Assembly (NCBI GenBank): GCA_030068075.1
Contig: CM057841.1
Location: forward strand, 37,985,030 to 38,049,029
DNA: 64,000 bases
Source: Paguma larvata
Taxonomy: Eukaryota > Chordata > Mammalia > Carnivora > Viverridae
Reading direction: 5' to 3'
Below, in pieces: positions 25,171 through 37,408 of this stretch; within the stretch, counting starts at the first letter, position 1, and the number at the start of each line of letters is the position of its first letter. The position numbers and the translations under genes were made by a program. The notes below the pieces were generated by a model. The model was given only the letters and a program-made list of their open reading frames with translations. It was not told where the DNA came from and searched no databases.

Positions 25171-26439
25171 ACTATGACAAAAAACAAACTGCAGTGAGAA
25201 ATTCATTTAGCTTTTAGATTCCCAGAAGCAAGCTAAACTCTACTAAAATAAAAGCAAAGAAAACTCTACTATAAATAACCCTGCCACATTCTAAATAAAG
25301 CCCTTGAGTGGCTAGGGAGTCGGACTTGCTTCAAGGAGTTATAGGATTTGGTCATTTTTAATAGCCATGATTGCTTTCTCACCAAATTACGTCTCCTCAG
25401 AGAATCTGCTAAGGGCACGAGGGAATTATCCTCAGTGGCCAAAGTGCACCAGTAGCAAAGGACATGACTGGAACTGGCCAGAGGAAGGTCACTATTGTTA
25501 AGAGTCAGGAAGGAAGAGATGAAACAGAGAAGCCCACATCCATTTGGAAAAAGACCCTTGGAGTTGCAAGAGGAATCAGGGAAGTCACTGCAGGGAGCTA
25601 AGTAAATTATAGATCCCACCTCTGGAGCCTCTGCAATATTGTCCAGCTCAGTTTCCAAGTGTACAGGGAATTGTTAATAAATTATTCAGCATTAACACAA
25701 TTAGTTCAAGCAGCTGGAGGGTACAAGCTTTTCGTCTTCTTTTAGTTCCTGCCTATGTGGAGAGCATTTTATTTTTATTCTACTCAACCATTCTACTCTT
25801 CTTGCTGCTCTCTGGTGATTCTCAATTTACGAGGAGCCCACAAAATTGCCCAGTCACAGTCAAAGGTCCCAGTGAGCGCTCTAAGGGACTGCTATAGCTC
25901 CTGAGTCCCACAGAACTCTGCCCAGCTCAGAAGAAAAGCTAGAATGATTGCACTGTAGTCACCTAACCAATGAAAGTTTAATTCAATGTAAACATCTCAA
26001 TTTTCTCGTCTGCAAAATGGAGAGAATGACACCTGAAAATATATCTAAAGCACTGAGCAAGATGTCTAAAGACTTCAATAAAAATATTCTTCTGCTACTC
26101 CTATATCATTATTCTCTTGCTTCATTATCATAATTATTTTAAATGTATATTTAAAAATGAGAAAGCAAAAAAGACAGATACTGCCTCTACCCTATATTTA
26201 GAGACTAACCCACATGTCATTCTGTATGTGGTACCAGCCCTGCCCAGACCCAGACTGTGGCAGTTTCATATCCCATAAAGGAAATACAACAGCGCTACCA
26301 CATGCATAAGCCTCAAGGATATTTTTCTTCTCTCAAGGGCTTTATATCTGCCCCTCTCTCTAACAAGCAAAGCATAAAGAGATGCATGCAAATAGTTTTA
26401 GTGGTTTTGCAATTAGCTAGACATCTCTAAATGCATATT

Positions 26440-26832
26440 CAAATCTTACAAACTCTTTACATTCTAGTCATGAAACTGGAACTTGAGTAACTTCAGTGAG
26501 ACTCACTTTTCTCATCTCCAAATTGGGGTGGCAGCTAAGCTCATTGAGCACCTCCCACATGGGGTTCAAAAGAGTCACGATGTGTTGCCATGGGTACAGG
26601 AATAGGCTCTGGGGTCACAATGCCCAGGCTTGACTCCTGGCTTCATCCCATACTCACTGTCTGTCCAACCTGGAACCACTAACAAAATAACTCTCCCCTT
26701 GAGCTCTCCCAACCTGGCAATGGGGATAATGATGCCTTCATCATGGTCTTCTGCGAGGACTGAACCAGCAAACTTTATAAGGTGTCTACCACATAGTAAA
26801 CACTCAATACGTATGATCCGTTTATTTTGGTG
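26440..26832 (+). mobile_element. Two MIR fragments
   Basis: 26440-26580 has 'gagactcacttttctcatctcc'. 26595-26832 has 'gcccaggcttgactcctggc', 'aatggggataatgatgcc' and 'taccacatagtaaacactca'. The second is well preserved. Confidence 0.75.
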
Positions 26833-27509
26833 ACTTAAAATCCTTCTTTTCTTTAATGTCCTGGCACCATGTCATCAATCTCATAGTCTCTGACATACAT
26901 TCACAACAAAAAGAGATCTATGCAGCACAGCTGGGCTTTTTTAGGATTAGAGAGAAATAGAAATATGCGTCTAGCGTTTTATTCCCTGCTGTTTCCCAAT
27001 ATCCCTCAGCCCTTCTGATCAGGCTCATTTGGATTCCGCTATTGTCTCCCATGGAAGCCCAGTGACATTTGATACTCTGCAGATTTCAGAACACATCTGC
27101 CACGTTGTGGTAAATACATGCAGGGGAAAAAAAAAAAAGAAAGAAAAAGGATTCCATGGAGCTGAGCAGGAGACGGTTCCTGTTAACTAATCCAGTTGGG
27201 GGGTCCACAGGCTGTTGCCTCTGCCATTACCTGCCGTATAGAGGAGTCCCATCTGCAAACTGATGTCACAGCCTATAGTGTCCGGCACCCACCACATGAG
27301 GTTTGAATGAAATAAGCAGTGGTTCCTACCCCATACCTTGCCTAGAGCTCTTCCAAACGTCAGTCCCCATGACCCTTTTCTTTAATTAAGTGGTATTCAA
27401 ATTTACTCAGGCTAGTTTACAGAGCACAAAAATAATGATTCAAGCTATCCTGGGATTGACTGATAATCTGTATATTTATTTATATATTTATATTTATGTG
27501 TATTTTTAT

Positions 27510-27650
27510 TTTAATGCTTTAAGGTGCATACAAATTACCCCAGGGAAATTGTTAAAATGAAGATCTGATTCAGTAAGTCGGACATACATGGGGTGAATGA
27601 AATTCTACATTTCTAACTAGCTCCCAGATACTGCTGCTGGTCTGCCATCC
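27510..27650 (-). mobile_element. MER5A-like hAT-Charlie element
   Basis: 'gtgcatacaaattaccccagg', 'gattcagtaagtc' and 'ctacatttctaactagctccc' follow the other strand of MER5A. Confidence 0.65.
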
Positions 27651-27959
27651 CTCACTTTTAGTAATAAGAATGTAATGAATTATATTTCTCTTTACAGACA
27701 GAACATCTGAAAGGACTCCTAAATGTATTGAAATGTGAGGTAAAGTAGCCGTAGCTAATGAGAAAGCACACCCACACCTTGACGGAACATTCTAATATTT
27801 GAATATTGACAAGACCGTCCTTACCATATTTCAAAATATTCAAAGACTTAGTTACGAACAGGAACGCACATGACCAAATTATGCCAGGGAGGGAAGGGGA
27901 GAGAGAGTGTGTGTAGAGGGTGAATTTAAGTTAGCTCTCATGGAAATGATAGGGTGAAA

Positions 27960-28382
27960 ATTAATGAAAGGATGCCTCACTGAAACAAAGTCAAGGAGTT
28001 GAGCAGGGAGAGCCCTTAGGCTCATGGTCAGTTGCAGACCCAATTAAAATAGATGCCCCTTGCACGGGGACACTACTTTACAACCCCAGCAGAAGGAAGA
28101 AAGGCTTACCTCCTCTCCCAGCAACAGCCCAGCCAATGACAGCATGTCACGACTCAGCAATGAGAAGCCACCGCACTTTTAACTCCCAGTTTACTCCAAT
28201 GGACTTTCTGTTTATAACAACCTTTCTCACTCCCCTCTCCCCTCTCTAAAAATCCCTCTTCTCTGTTCTACGGACTCACCTAGGGTGTTGCCACAGCTTG
28301 CTTATCCCAGATTGCAATTCTTTTTTATTCCCAAATAAACCCATCTTCTGCTAGTAAAAGAACTGGCAGTTTTATTTTTAAG
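27960..28382 (+). mobile_element. Possible solo LTR
   Basis: A 'ccaatga' motif, a CT-rich stretch, 'cccaaataaacccatcttctgc' and a short tail give the layout of an LTR with its polyadenylation signal. The family is not recognised. Confidence 0.4.
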
Positions 28383-28899
28383 GTTAATGATATGCATGGA
28401 AGAAAAATGTTAAAATATTACAGAAACTACTGTCTAGAAAACATGCATAGCCAGGCCAAATGAAACTCTAAATGCTGTAACACTTTTATCTTTCTTAAAT
28501 AACATGATTCTATAAATACCTTTTCTAGGTTATTCTTATTTATTGAAAAATTACTTGCATCATGCAGGCTGACTATAATACTTAAACATTACAAACATAG
28601 TTTCCCATTTCAAAGCCAAATATAAACTCTTTATTTCTGGTTAGTATTTGGTCTATCCCAAGGTAATGAAAGTCATTAAAGTACATTTAGCAGTATAGCG
28701 AGGCTATGGCTATTCTTTTTCTCTTCATCGTTGTGTAAAAATGATAAAATATTTCTAACTCTTTAATTTATTAATTTAGGAGATTGTCCTTTCAAAAATT
28801 CAACATAAAGGTACTTTTAAAAAAATTAAGATTACACTTACCAAATGAGATTCAAACTAAATAGTGGTCTCCAAGAATATGCTATGAATAGATAGCACT

Positions 28900-29462
28900 G
28901 ATTTTAAGAAAATTAAATGATATAACATTACCATTTATTTTTCTCTCATTTTATTTTTTAATGTTTTATAACATAATAGCATATCCTAGAAAGTAAAATG
29001 GGGAAAATTATAAAGAAAACAAACTGATAATCCAATCACATAAGTGGAAAAAAATTAATATATTGGTGTATTTCCTCACAGATTCCTCTTCATATTTGGT
29101 ACAGTTACTAACACGAGTCAATACCAGGAATTAACTCCTTATTTTGTTTTTAATATGGGTCACTGATATATCATTTATTCATTAGATATAATAACATACA
29201 TGGGAAATTTTATAACTTGTTTTTTTTTCAACTGGGGAATTTTTTATCAGGAACAAAGAGTTGTGGTTATAAACATGATTAGGATTCTTCCTACATTAGT
29301 ATTTAAAAGCAAGGGTATTAGGGGCACCTGGGTGGCTAGGTTGATTAAAAGCGTCTGACTCTTGGTTTTGGCTCTGGTCCTGATCTCACAGTGTGAGTTC
29401 AAGCCCTGCCCTGGGCTCTGGGCTGACCGTGTGGAGCCTACTTGGGATTCTCTCTCTCTCTC

Positions 29463-29495
<33 letters not shown>

Positions 29496-29900
29496 TTCTC
29501 TGCCCCTCCCCTGCTCGCTCTCTATCTCAAAATAAATAAATAAATAAATATAAAATAAAGAGTACTGGCATCATCAAGGGTGAAAGGGGAGTAGCTAATG
29601 TGAAAAAAAATAGCAACATGGTGAAAATTTTTGAATACAGATGATCAGGGTGATGGGTACACAGGGGTTCGTTATTTTGCAAATGATTAAATACATGTAT
29701 TTTCACATGTGCACTTGCAGATCTTAACAGATGTGTGCCACTCACTCTGACTGTCTCATACACGCATTTTTTTAATTATAGTCTATCCACAATTTATACC
29801 CTGTTTCTTGTATTTCCTCAGTTGCAATCATATCCCCATGTTATAAATCTTAATTTTTTTTTTAATGATTCAGTCTATTCTGCTATGTGAATATGCAAGG
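28900..29900. mobile_element. Possible old L1 3'-end, split by a SINE
   Basis: AT-rich sequence on both sides of the SINE at 29321 resembles the 3' region of old L1 elements ('attcctcttcatatttggt', 'tcatttattcattag'). Weak evidence; orientation unclear. Confidence 0.3.
29321..29560 (+). mobile_element. SINEC SINE with long (CT)n
   Basis: It starts ggggcacctgggtggctagg, with a diverged body, a CT block of about 60 bases and an aaataaataaata tail. Confidence 0.95.
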
Positions 29901-30248
29901 AAAGCTTTCTTTTAATACTGATTGCCTTGTTGTCATTTACTTATAAAATAGGATGACGTTATCTGGCTTTTCACCACTCACAAATATACGACTACTATCA
30001 TTTGCTTCAAGGGGGAAAAATAGACCTGTCTTAATGAGATGACCCTAAGAAGACTGAGAACATGTGCAAGGCTTTTAAGAAGTCTGACTGAGGATATCTG
30101 CAGGGATGAGCACAGACGATCCATGCTCTCACCAGGTCCCTTCCTAAGGAAGGAGGCAAATAGGGGGAGGGTGGAACTACAGAGAGAAAGGATTAGGAGA
30201 TGATTTGGGACTTCACTCATGCACAAACTCAACTAATAGATTGCACAT

Positions 30249-30289
30249 ATGTGTGTGTGTGTTTGTGCATGTGTCCGTGTGTGTGTGTT
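30249..30289 (+). repeat. (TG)n microsatellite
   Basis: gtgtgtgtgt, gtttgtgcatgtgtcc, then gtgtgtgtgt. Confidence 0.9.
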
Positions 30290-31299
30290 TAGGGTTTCTG
30301 CTGATTTACATGACAAACATTAATTATTTATATCCGTATCAGAGATCTCCCAAAACTCTGGGATGCCTGCTATTTCTAAGTCGGGACATGGGGCAAGAGG
30401 CAGACAATTCTCGTTTTGCCAGATTGAGACACACGATGCTGACTTGCATTCCTGCCAAATTACTGGTGCACAGGCTCTGTCTGAGTAGGAAGAAGCTCCA
30501 CGGAAATGACAGTGAATTGTTCTCGCAAGGCCGAGGATACAATTTGGCTGTGGCTGCGTAGCCCAGTGCTCTTTACATGCAAACGGCCAGCAAAAATAAT
30601 GGCATGTCAAGTGCAATTTTCTCGCCAGCCGCTGACACCGTAAACTGTAATATAGTGTAATTATTTGGCATCCCGTGTCCTTCATACTAAGCACCACCCA
30701 AACGATTTCCAAGTTACAGAGAAGAGGGAAGGTTAGAAGGTCAAATTTAAAGAGAGAAAATGAGTCAGTGCCTTGGAGGGAGAGAATTATAAATAGATGT
30801 GGCATCACCAGCAGTAGAGTTATATCCAAATAAGGAACTGCTCAGAAGCCCAGGTAGGAGGGGAAAAGGGAGGAAAGCGAGCAGAGGAGTTTATGTAAGA
30901 GAGAGGATTTAGGATAGATCTCTGACCACCTGGAGAACAAACTGGTTTTTCCCAAAATATAGCATTATGAGGAACCGAGGATCACAGAAGCACAGAACAA
31001 GAGCCAAAGGAACTTGGGCAGAAAATCAATAGACACTACACTCATTTTTCTTACATTGCTTTCTTTTCCTGTTCCATAGGGATTTGTATCTTAAATATAA
31101 TTTCATAATCCACGACACTATTACAAGGGAGGAAACTGCCCAAGAGAGGCTGTCTTTCTCTTCCAGCTACTGTGGAGCAGCGGTGAAAAAGAAACAAGTC
31201 AGATCTCCAAGAGATCCTTCCTATCCTTTCTCTGTGATTCTCAGATTCCAACCTTAGTTCTCTTTCAGTCTCCCTGACCCTCTCTCGGCTCTTTAAACA

Positions 31300-31660
31300 G
31301 CACCTGTGATTGCCTCTACTGGGAATGCTCTCCTTTCCCACCCCTGTACTCTGCTTGTCCTGGCCGTAGCATCTCCTCTCTCAGGCTATTTCTTTAGGGA
31401 AGGTTCTACATCCTACCAAAGAGACAAGCTTCCTGGGTTTATGCTTCCAAAGAACCCTATTTCTTTACTCTGGAGTACTTATCTCCATTTTAACGTGACA
31501 TTTGTTCTCAGGACTATTTTCCTAATGTCTCTCTCCCCGTGGAAGCACATTAATTCCATGACAGAGGATTTGTGTTTGTATTTGCTCAGGGTGGAGAATC
31601 TACTGGTCACAATGCTTAGGAGACAGTAAGTGCTCAATACATGTTTGCAGAATGACTTGA
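31300..31660 (+). mobile_element. L2 LINE 3'-end fragment
   Basis: 'gggaatgctctcctttcccac', 'ctctcaggctatttc' and the end 'taagtgctcaatacatgtttgcagaatga' follow the L2 3' consensus. Confidence 0.75.
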
Positions 31661-32269
31661 CCAATCACCCTTGTGGCTCACAGCAAAGGGCTCCCATGAT
31701 GACATCAAGCTGTTCATGTCATGTGCAATTCATCACAAGGACATGACTTTTATTTTGTCTTAGTTGCAAGATTTATGAAAACCACCATGTTTTTTTTTTT
31801 TTCTTTTCTTTCTCTCTCTTTTCTAAGACAAGAACACAGAACCATATAGGACGAAGAGTCCCGGGCACCATCTTATTCTCTTCCAGAATTGGCAGGCAAA
31901 GTCAACCCTGGAGGTGCTGACTATTTGGAAAGCTAAGTATTTATATGTAGACCAGGCTCTGAACCACCTGTGTTCCACAGCGAACTGGAGTTAGGAGTGG
32001 AGTCTCTTGATCTCTTGATCTGATACCTGTTTCTGAGACATTCAGAAGTAAGAGTTCTGAAGTACTTTGGGCCAAAAGCACAAAGGTAAGTTTGCAGATG
32101 GATTAGAATACAACAAAATTACCATCTGCATGTACTGATTCATGCCACTGCTAAGGGGCTTAGCATCCACAGAGGGGATCATGCAGTCTCTTCAAAAAGA
32201 GTTGTTTTAACAAGTTAACTTTTCCACTACGACTAGCTCAAAGTAAGACTTTTAAATTCAGTAAGTAGT

Positions 32270-32520
32270 GGGGCAGCTGGGTGGCTCAGTCGGTTAAGCC
32301 TCCGACTTCGGCTCAGGTCATGATCTCATGGCTGGTAGGTTTGAGTCCCGTGTTGGGCTCTGTGCTGACAGTTCGGAGCCTGGAGCCTGCTTTGGATTCA
32401 GTGTCCCCATCCCTCTCTGCTCTTCTCCTGCTTCGGATTCAGTGTCCCCATCCCTCTCTGCTCTTCTCCCACTTAAGATCTCTCTCTCTCTCTCTCTCAA
32501 AAAATCAATATTAAAAAAAT
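32270..32520 (+). mobile_element. SINEC SINE with internal 41-bp duplication
   Basis: A full-length copy in which a 41-bp unit (starting tgctttggattcagtg, ending gctcttctcc) occurs twice, at 32388-32428 and 32429-32469, differing at one base. The rest is a normal SINEC. Confidence 0.96.
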
Positions 32521-32699
32521 AAAAATTAAAATAAAATCAGTAGTAGAGACCATGTTTTAACTACCCAGCGGGGTCTATAAGGTACACATATGAAAATGGA
32601 ACATGAAAGTAATGCTTTGCCCCCTTTATTGAAAAACGCCACTTGTATGAAAACATATTGAATTTATGTTACTTTTTAATAAACTCTTCCATTCTTTAG

Positions 32700-33005
32700 G
32701 TGAATTATTCATTTATTTATTTATGCAAAATATTTACTGACCACTTTCTATATGTAGACAGTGTTCTAGGTTCTGGGGATATAGAGGAAAAAAAACAAAG
32801 GAAACAAAAATCCTTTTTCTTTGTAGAACTTGCATTGTAGTAGGAGACAAATCCTAAATAAGATAAAGTATAGAACGCCTGAGACAATGATCATCAGGAA
32901 GAAGAAAAAATAAAGCACAGTCAAAGGATATGAAATATTAGAGAGAAGACAGTTATATTTTAGACAGAATGGGACAGGGAAGGCTTCTCTGTGAATATGA
33001 CTTTC
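32700..33005 (-). mobile_element. L2 LINE 3'-end fragment
   Basis: 'tatttactgaccactttctatatgtagacagtgttctaggttctggggata' in sequence order, then 'agaacttgcattgtagtaggaga' and 'gacagggaaggcttctctg', is reverse L2. Confidence 0.85.
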
Positions 33006-33334
33006 AACCTCATTTTAATTCAATAAGAAATATACAGGCAGTGTTACTTTTAAACCGAGAGGACCCTCTGTAGTCCTACCCTACCCACTGACATTGCATA
33101 AACCCTCTGTCCAGCTGGGATATCTAAGTTCCTACTCCACTCCACCTCAGTCTAAGCAACAAGTCACCCTTCAAAACACATCTAAATAACACCTCCACCT
33201 TAAGCAACCCAGGATAACTGAAAGTGCTCTTCCTCAGGCTCCCAGGGCCCTCTGCTCACCTGGTGATGTAATTGTTTAGCCACCACTGCAACTACACACA
33301 TGCACACACACAATTAAGAATACAAACATGACAA

Positions 33335-33539
33335 GGGACACCTGTGTTAAGCATCCGACTTTGGCTCAGGTCATTATATTGAGGTTTGTGAGTTCAAGCC
33401 CCACATGGGGTCTCTGTGATGACAGCTCGGAGCCTAGAGTCTGCTTCAGATTCTGTGTCTCCCTCCCTCTGCCCCAACCCCATTCACACTCTGTCTCTGT
33501 CTCTGTCTCTTTCAAAAGTAAACATTAAAAATTTTAAAA
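33335..33539 (+). mobile_element. SINEC SINE with deleted A-box region
   Basis: It reads gggacacctg and then directly tgttaagcatccgac, lacking the ggtggctcagtcgg segment. Body, CT block and tail are present. Target duplication: aagaatacaaacatg (33316-33330) and aagaatacaatcatg (33540-33554). Confidence 0.92.
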
Positions 33540-33614
33540 AAGAATACAATCATGGCTATAACTACTATGTGTAGGCACTATGCATACATTATTTTATTGA
33601 CTGTTATATACTCT

Positions 33615-33725
33615 TATTTTTCTTTTTTTTTTAATTTTACTTCGATTCAAGTTAGTTAACATAACTATATGATTTCAGGAATAGAATTTAGTAAGCCGTC
33701 ACTTGCATATAACACCCAGTGTTAT
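33615..33725. mobile_element. Short carnivore L1 fragment
   Basis: 'ttttacttcgattcaagttagttaacata' (in the sequence order) and 'cttgcatataacacccagtgtt' recall a carnivore-specific L1 segment. It is short and truncated. Confidence 0.45.
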
Positions 33726-34001
33726 TCTTATTTGGCTAACTTAAGAAGGGTTTTAGTAACTTCTCCAGAGTTAACACTAAGAAAGGGGCAAAGGCAAAGT
33801 TCAAATCTCTGGAGAGTACATCTCGGGGGCCTGTTCTTTCTCTGCACCCCACTGTCTACCAATATAGTAAAAACACTATGGATGATGGAGGGTGTATGTG
33901 AAGCTCTGAAAAACCAATCACTCAAAAACTGTCTCTGCCTCTGAGCTTGAATTCAGCTTGTGGTGCCAAGGGCCCCACCACAGTGATTCACAGGAGGGTC
34001 T

Positions 34002-34209
34002 TTCTTTTTTTTTTTTTTTAATGTTTACTTACTTTTGAGAGAGAGAGAGTAAAAGTGAGGGAGGGATAAAAAGAGAAAGGGGGACGAAGGATCCAAAGCA
34101 GACTCTGCACTGGAAGCAGAAAGCCCAATGCAGGGCTCGAACTCACCAACTGTGAGATCATGACTTGAGCCAAAGTCAGAGGCTCAACCACGAGTCACCC
34201 AGGCACACT
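34002..34209 (-). mobile_element. SINEC SINE, reverse, with TSD
   Basis: T-rich tail, GA block, 'gatcatgacttgagccaaag' and an end at 'gtcacccaggcac'. Flanks aggagggtcttt and aggagggccttt form a target duplication. Confidence 0.95.
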
Positions 34210-35121
34210 GAAAGGAGGGCCTTTTAAAGAGTAGGTATGCTCCTAAGTAACTAATGCTCCTCAGCCTGTTCCTGGGGAGAAGCTCAGTGATAAAGTAGTG
34301 TAGAGTCCAGTGTGGAAGAGTGTACACAGAGATAAAACACTGTAAAGGTGGGCACCTTGATACAGATCGTCCCCACACTCAGCCTGACTTATAATCTGAA
34401 GCAGTCACTTGAAATGTATTTTTGGCTTCACCACAACACAAGATCCTCAAAGGCTAAGCTATAATAATTCAGGATCAATTTTCTTTACATGGAAATACGG
34501 ATGATTGGAAATGTTTGTTCACAAAGTAAGTTTAATTCTGATTTAACAATCATTTGTGAACTGGCCAGGGCATACAGGAAAGAAAAGAGCTAATTCATTA
34601 AAACGGTCATAGAAACTCAGGAGCACTTCCATCATTTCATAATCTTAGGGTTCACCGGCAACATTTCTGCCCTTCAAAGAAGCATGAATTTCTCAAATAT
34701 TACTAAGTCACAAATTGATGCTGAAGTCTGCCTGTTTGCTTCTATTACTTAATGTAAGGAACAGCGTTAAAATTAGTCATCGGATCTTACAAATCCAAAG
34801 CATACCCCGATTTAATTACTTTTTCTATTCAGACAAAAATGAGAAGCTCTCCTGGGTATAGCATCTTTGGTTATTTATATTATACAAGATACTATCACAG
34901 AAATAGACCTCCATAGTTAACTAACAGAAATAGAAAATATTCACCAATTATGCATGGATGCATGTGTGCATAGATCCAGAATTTCCTATGGTAGGAAAAC
35001 AACTTGTTTGCGGGCTGGGTAAGTTCTAAATACCCAGAATACTTGTCTGGACTTTACAGGCTCTGAATTCTGTATTCAATAACTCAGTTCTTTTTAAGAT
35101 TAAGAATTTTTTTAAAAGTTC

Positions 35122-35177
35122 TTATTCTTTAAAGATTTTATTTTTAATGTTTTTAACGTTTATGTATTTTTGAGAGA

Positions 35178-35210
<33 letters not shown>

Positions 35211-35484
35211 GGCATGAGTGGGGGAGGAGCAGAGAGAGAGGGAGACACAGAATCCAAAGCAGGCTCCAGGCTCTGAGCTGTCAGCATAGAGCCTGACGTG
35301 GGTCTTGAACTCACAAACTGTGAGATCATGACCTGAGCCGAAGCTGGATGCTTTAGCTGAGTGAGCCACCCAGGCATCCCAAAGACTTTATTTTTTAGTA
35401 ATCTCTACACCCAACATGGGGCTCAAACTCAAAACCCAGAGATCAAGAGTCTCATGCTCTACTGGCTGACCTGGCCTGGTGCCC
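35122..35484 (-). mobile_element. Old short-form SINEC interrupted by a younger one
   Basis: The older body ('taatctctacacccaacatggggctcaaactc' in order, ending 'ggcctggtgccc') lies at 35381-35484, with its tail left of 35148. The younger SINE at 35148-35380 sits in that tail. Confidence 0.85.
35148..35380 (-). mobile_element. Young SINEC nested in an older SINE
   Basis: (GA)n block, 'gatcatgacctgagccgaag' and 'gtgagccacccaggcatccc' in order. Target duplication aaagattttattttt (from 35132) and aaagactttatttttt (from 35381). Confidence 0.95.
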
Positions 35485-35549
35485 TTGTATTCCACGCTTA
35501 AGCGCAAATTATGGTTTAAACACATGGCAGCTAGTTACTAAATCATAAT

Positions 35550-35685
35550 AGGATATGGTGGGTAAAATTATGGCCTTGGGAATCCCCAACTTGATTCAAA
35601 CTCAGAACTTTTACTAGCTCAATGATCTTGGTTTGCTTTACTAATCCTTCTAAGTCTCAGTTTCTATATTTAAAAAAAAAACAAA
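35550..35685 (+). mobile_element. MIR fragment
   Basis: 'actagctcaatgatcttggtttgctttactaatccttctaagtctcagtttc' in order matches the MIR core. Confidence 0.65.
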
Positions 35686-36114
35686 CCAAAAAACATAATG
35701 CTGGTCAAGAAGCCCATATTCAAACCCCACTGGGCCAGACATGTTTTGAAATTCAGAAATTTCCACACTTGAAAACATATTAAGGTACATAAACTGTATA
35801 GTAAGTAACACCCTTAGCAGGGTTTGGGGTAGTACCCTGTATCCAAACACATTAACATTTCTGCTGGGAAATATATGAATAGTCACAGTAATGAGATGCA
35901 TTATGACTATAAATAGCCTCAAGTCAGTTCTGCTACCTGAGTTTGTATTAAACACACAAAAAAATCTTTCAGAATTTTTGTATTTGATACATCTGAGATA
36001 AGGAGTATAGAGCTATTTTGCACGCATATTTTTATATGTGGCTATATACACACATAAATACATACACATATATACACAGAAAGAGGAGGAAAAGCTATTG
36101 TTAGGCTCAAACAG

Positions 36115-36290
36115 GACTGTGCCCACCAAGTGCTTTTGTATCAGTGGTCAATACATAATAAACACTCAACATCGGCTACAGTGTGAGCTTCTTCAAGAAA
36201 GAGATCATGGCTTTGAACGTGGATGTGCTCCAGTATGCCTACAACAGTGCCAGACATATAGAAAGGGGTTAATAAATATTATTTGAGTGG
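36115..36290 (+). mobile_element. L2 LINE 3'-end fragment
   Basis: 'gtgagcttcttcaagaaagagatcatgg' then 'cctacaacagtgccagacatatagaaaggggttaataaata' in order is the L2 3' end. Confidence 0.75.
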
Positions 36291-36412
36291 CTCATGAGAC
36301 TCCTCATCCAGATATCCTCTGTCCAAGTAGACTAGCTATATGAAATGAGAAAACATATCCTTGGAGGGTATCAATTTACTGTGCAAGACAATAAAGTAGA
36401 AGCAGGAATGTA

Positions 36413-36450
36413 TTCCTGGTCAAACACAAAGTTCCTGGTCAAACACAAAG
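36413..36450 (+). repeat. Tandem 19-bp duplication
   Basis: ttcctggtcaaacacaaag occurs twice head to tail with no mismatch. Confidence 0.97.
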
Positions 36451-37401
36451 AGTTAACTCAGGTCTTAGAGATCAATATTTAATTCTCCTCCTATGTTTCT
36501 TCTAAATCACTGATTTCAGGAAATGAGTAATATTGGCATGTCTCACATCTTAATCTGCCTTATCAGGAAAATCAGCCATTGGTAGGCTTATAATTGGAAT
36601 TCTACTATGATGAGGTGTGTCAAAATTAACAGTTCTGAGGAATAAATGTGCACAGTCTTCAATACCCAGGGTATGATTTCCAAAAAAAACTTATCTACAC
36701 AAGGAATATTTGTCTAAATTGCCAACAACAAAACAAATGTAAATACCCATAAACACATGCGCACACACACCACTATATGAAATTCTGATTACATACGTTT
36801 GATTCCATCTGACAACGAATGAACTAGTTTCCTACTGCAAATTTTATTGGATTACAGTACAAAGCACTGTTAAACATCCATTCCAAGAATTTCTTTTTCT
36901 TCAACCAAGGTTAATGACTAAAACCATGAACAAACCACAGAACTGAAACAAAAAAGGAGAAATATCTACCTGCAAATGGAGATACACAGCCTCAAAACAA
37001 AACGAAACAAATAAACATCTTAGGAATCGAGCTCCTAGGAAATTCAAACCGAACAAAAATGTATCCCTCTTCCAAATACTTAACCTAGAGAAAAAGTCTG
37101 GCAGGCAGATTTCTTGTACAAAATGGGAAAGAAAAGTTTATGTGTACATGCATTACACAAGTATTATTGTATCTGAAGGGGTGGAAATGGTGGGGGAGAT
37201 GAGCCTTCACAGAAGAGCAGTCTGTCTACATTTAGGACTGTTACGGTGGGATTAGTCATATTCCTAAAGAAACCAAAAGGTAACTAAACTAACCATCTGG
37301 CCTAAAGTACTACAGCTAAGTGTGCCAACAATTCTGACAAGTCGGATGTTAAAGATCTAAAGAGGAGAAACAGATCCTGAAACGGGGATCTTAAAAACAT
37401 A

Positions 37402-37408
37402 GCTTACC
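37402..37408 (-). promoter_or_regulatory. Splice donor after CDH8 codon 84
   Basis: The minus strand reads CCGG then GTAAGC, with GT at 37407-37406. It falls exactly where the cadherin-8 reading stops matching, and leaves the intron in phase 0. Confidence 0.9.

Larger units (their letters stand above)
1..37407 (-). other. CDH8: CDH8 intron after first coding exon (partial)
   Basis: Everything left of the donor at 37407 is read as the start of a large intron that continues past position 1. No second coding exon (EC1 continuation or a DxNDNxP-type stretch) was seen. Repeats are listed separately. I recognised nothing in 270-780, 3.4-4.2, 5.04-5.8, 5.97-6.56, 6.95-8.08, 12.4-14.06, 14.3-15.4, 16.45-17.0, 18.1-18.7, 18.9-19.95, 20.2-21.36, 21.56-23.2, 23.75-24.4, 25.2-26.4, 26.85-27.5, 28.4-28.9, 30.3-31.3 and 36.46-37.4 kb beyond AT-rich unique sequence. 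Confidence 0.8.

Noticed and set aside
30320..30829. 169-codon minus-strand frame
   Set aside because: No signal peptide plus domain pattern or homology I recognise, and the opposite strand is open too. More likely conserved non-coding DNA or chance.
1..37407. Second coding exon of CDH8
   Set aside because: I looked for the EC1 continuation and a DxNDNxP-type stretch on the minus strand and found none, so it should lie beyond the left end.
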